A stretch of DNA of 22,861 nt from an uncultured Clostridia bacterium (GTDB taxonomy: Bacteria; Bacillota; Clostridia; Oscillospirales; Ruminococcaceae): assembly GCA_947631585.1 (NCBI GenBank), contig CANRLY010000005.1, forward strand, positions 1 through 22,861, read 5' to 3'. This document shows positions 21,671 through 22,861 of the stretch, one piece after another (position 1 is the stretch's first letter; every line of letters begins with the position of its first letter). Under the pieces are notes generated by a model, which saw only the letters and a list, made by a program, of their open reading frames with translations, searched no databases and was not told the origin of the DNA. The position numbers and the translations under genes were made by a program.

Positions 21671-22642
21671 ATGTTAAAGACAAAGGAATTATCAACGGTC
21701 AGGAACGATGCGTTCCTGAAAAACTCACTGCTGCTTGCCGGCATATCGCTTATGAGCGTGGTAGCTTCAAAGGCAAGCATACTTGGCTATCCCTCGGCTG
21801 TAAACGTTATCATGGCTTCTGTGTCTGATCGCTGGGGAGTAGCTGTTTTTGTTGTTTCTCTTCTCACATACCTTGTGACAGGAACTTTTTCGGACGGTCT
21901 TATGCAGATTAGCTCAATGGTGCTGATAATCGGCATAAAACTTGCGCTTATCCACCGCTCCTCAAAAGGAAAAACTCCCTCTCTGAGGGAGGCTGCCAAC
22001 GCTCTGCTGGTGACTGGGTCTATGGCGGCTTGTTCTGCGCTCATATCGGCAGTTTCAAGAACAGACCCTTACCTTTTTGCCTATAGAATGGTGTTCTCGC
22101 TTCTTGGGGGCTGCGTCGTTTATTTTACCAGGGCGCTTATCGCAAGTATAAAGGAAAACGGCAGCGTTTGCATAAACGGCTTTAATGCGGCTTTTCTGGG
22201 AGCAGTATACATCGTCTGCATAGCTACCCTTACTTCCGTGAATATCCTTGGCGCAGACCTGGGACGCATCATCGGCGTTGCGGCGATACTTGCTATGTCC
22301 GTTCGGTATAAGCATATCGGCGGAGCAGTCTGCGGTGCGCTTACTACCTGCGGAGTTATGCTCTGTTCTCCTGAACTTGCCGGAAATACGCTTCTGCTTG
22401 CAAGCTGCGGACTGCTGTGCGGAGCTGTTTCCGGTCTGGGACAGGTTTTCTGTGCTCTGGTGATGATATTTTCCTCAGCAGTAAGCCTGATGGCTGTGGG
22501 CTTTAACGATGATACTTTTCATATGCTTGCTGATGCAGCTATCGGCGGAATAGCCTTTGCTGCCGTTCCGTCGGAAGTCACCGCCAAGCTGTTCAGGTGC
22601 CCACTCCAATATCGCCGGACAAACAGCGGCGGCAAAACTTAA
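21671..22642 (+). CDS. spoIIE: Stage II sporulation protein E, N-terminal membrane part (frame breaks at the end)
   Basis: SpoIIE is a membrane PP2C phosphatase of about 800 aa that activates sigma-F in the forespore and helps asymmetric division. This frame encodes 323 aa. After about 20 polar residues come some ten hydrophobic segments from about 21 to 300, Ala/Gly/Ser rich with short loops, as in the SpoIIE membrane domain. ATG 21671 follows AAAGGACGGAG. At about residue 312 (22600-22610) the family-like sequence stops, and this frame ends at 22642 after a short unrelated tail. The cytoplasmic regulatory region resumes in another frame (next entry). The cause may be a real mutation, a sequencing error or a programmed slip. 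Identification rests on the membrane layout plus the Cys-rich continuation. Confidence 0.75.
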   Translation: MLKTKELSTVRNDAFLKNSLLLAGISLMSVVASKASILGYPSAVNVIMASVSDRWGVAVFVVSLLTYLVTGTFSDGLMQISSMVLIIGIKLALIHRSSKGKTPSLREAANALLVTGSMAACSALISAVSRTDPYLFAYRMVFSLLGGCVVYFTRALIASIKENGSVCINGFNAAFLGAVYIVCIATLTSVNILGADLGRIIGVAAILAMSVRYKHIGGAVCGALTTCGVMLCSPELAGNTLLLASCGLLCGAVSGLGQVFCALVMIFSSAVSLMAVGFNDDTFHMLADAAIGGIAFAAVPSEVTAKLFRCPLQYRRTNSGGKT

Positions 22643-22861
22643 ATTTGCATCGGGAACTATCCGTGACGTAAGGACAAGGCTGCTTGGCGTTTCAAAGGTC
22701 CTCAGGGAAGAATACAGCAAACCTCCGGTCATTTCGGCTGCGGTCAGAGAAAAAGTCTGCGCAGGCTGTTCGGTCAGGGGCAGCTGTTGGGAGGAAAACC
22801 GTGAAACGCTGGAATCAGCCTTTGAAAAAATTCAGAACAGAACTATGGAAAACGGCTCTGT
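22608..22861 (+). pseudogene. spoIIE: Frame-shifted continuation of spoIIE (regulatory region, cut by window edge)
   Basis: From about 22608 a different frame, open from 22554 to the window end, reads NIAGQTAAAKLKFASGTIRD, then RTRLLGVSKVLREEY, VREKVCAGCSVRGSCWEE and ESAFEKIQN. This is the SpoIIE central region, with its helical segment after the membrane and the VCxGCxxxxxCW cysteine pattern. No start codon or ribosome binding site precedes it, so it is not a separate gene. Joining it to the upstream frame requires skipping one base near CCCACTCC at 22600-22607. Removing any one base there gives a continuous protein. The PP2C domain, if present, lies beyond the window. Confidence 0.7.

Overview
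The window looks like chromosomal DNA of a low-to-mid GC, spore-lineage Clostridia, most like a Ruminococcus-type Oscillospiraceae. The evidence is an AAGGAGG-type ribosome binding site before most genes, frequent TTG and GTG starts, a SpoVB-like flippase, a SpoIIE membrane domain, an iron-sulfur PurF and a stand-alone AICAR transformylase paired with a PurO-type IMP cyclohydrolase. The genus is an inference from gene content. I see no insertion sequence, phage gene, CRISPR array, tRNA or rRNA.

Left arm (1-9152). A SpoVB/MVF flippase, cut by the window edge, runs left from a TTG start. Its 221-bp divergent spacer from an aminotransferase holds a 25-bp near-palindrome beside the aminotransferase promoter. 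Rightward follow the aminotransferase, a 4-TM protein of unknown function, trpS, a large FtsX-type ABC permease, a small acidic membrane protein, ychF, a DUF3592 protein, and the ABC ATPase that probably serves the permease. A bidirectional terminator at 9167-9215 separates this arm from the convergent purine operon.

Middle (9225-20148). A leftward de novo purine operon, in transcription order: purE, a HAD phosphatase, purC, a PurF paralog with a destroyed glutaminase site, purF, purM, purN, purO, AICAR transformylase (purH C-terminal half only), a GNAT acetyltransferase, purD. It covers steps 1 (PurF), 2 (PurD), 3 (PurN), 5 (PurM), 6 (PurE), 7 (PurC) and the last two steps, which two separate proteins perform here instead of one bifunctional PurH. 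PurL, PurB and PurK are not in the window. The operon starts from a good promoter (20120-20148), followed by a leader of about 225 nt with a long stem and two terminator-like hairpins. I could not assign it to a known riboswitch family, and it looks like an attenuator.

Right arm (20212-22861). A 77-aa unknown protein runs leftward just upstream of the purine leader. Divergent from it is rsmA, with a near-consensus promoter whose predicted start falls at the edge of a 120-bp cloverleaf-like palindromic element. A second element of the same architecture lies between purN and purO. The window ends in spoIIE, whose reading frame breaks near 22600 and resumes in another frame.

Main points for a second look: the glutaminase-dead PurF paralog next to a normal purF, the structured purine leader, the cloverleaf repeats, and the broken spoIIE frame.
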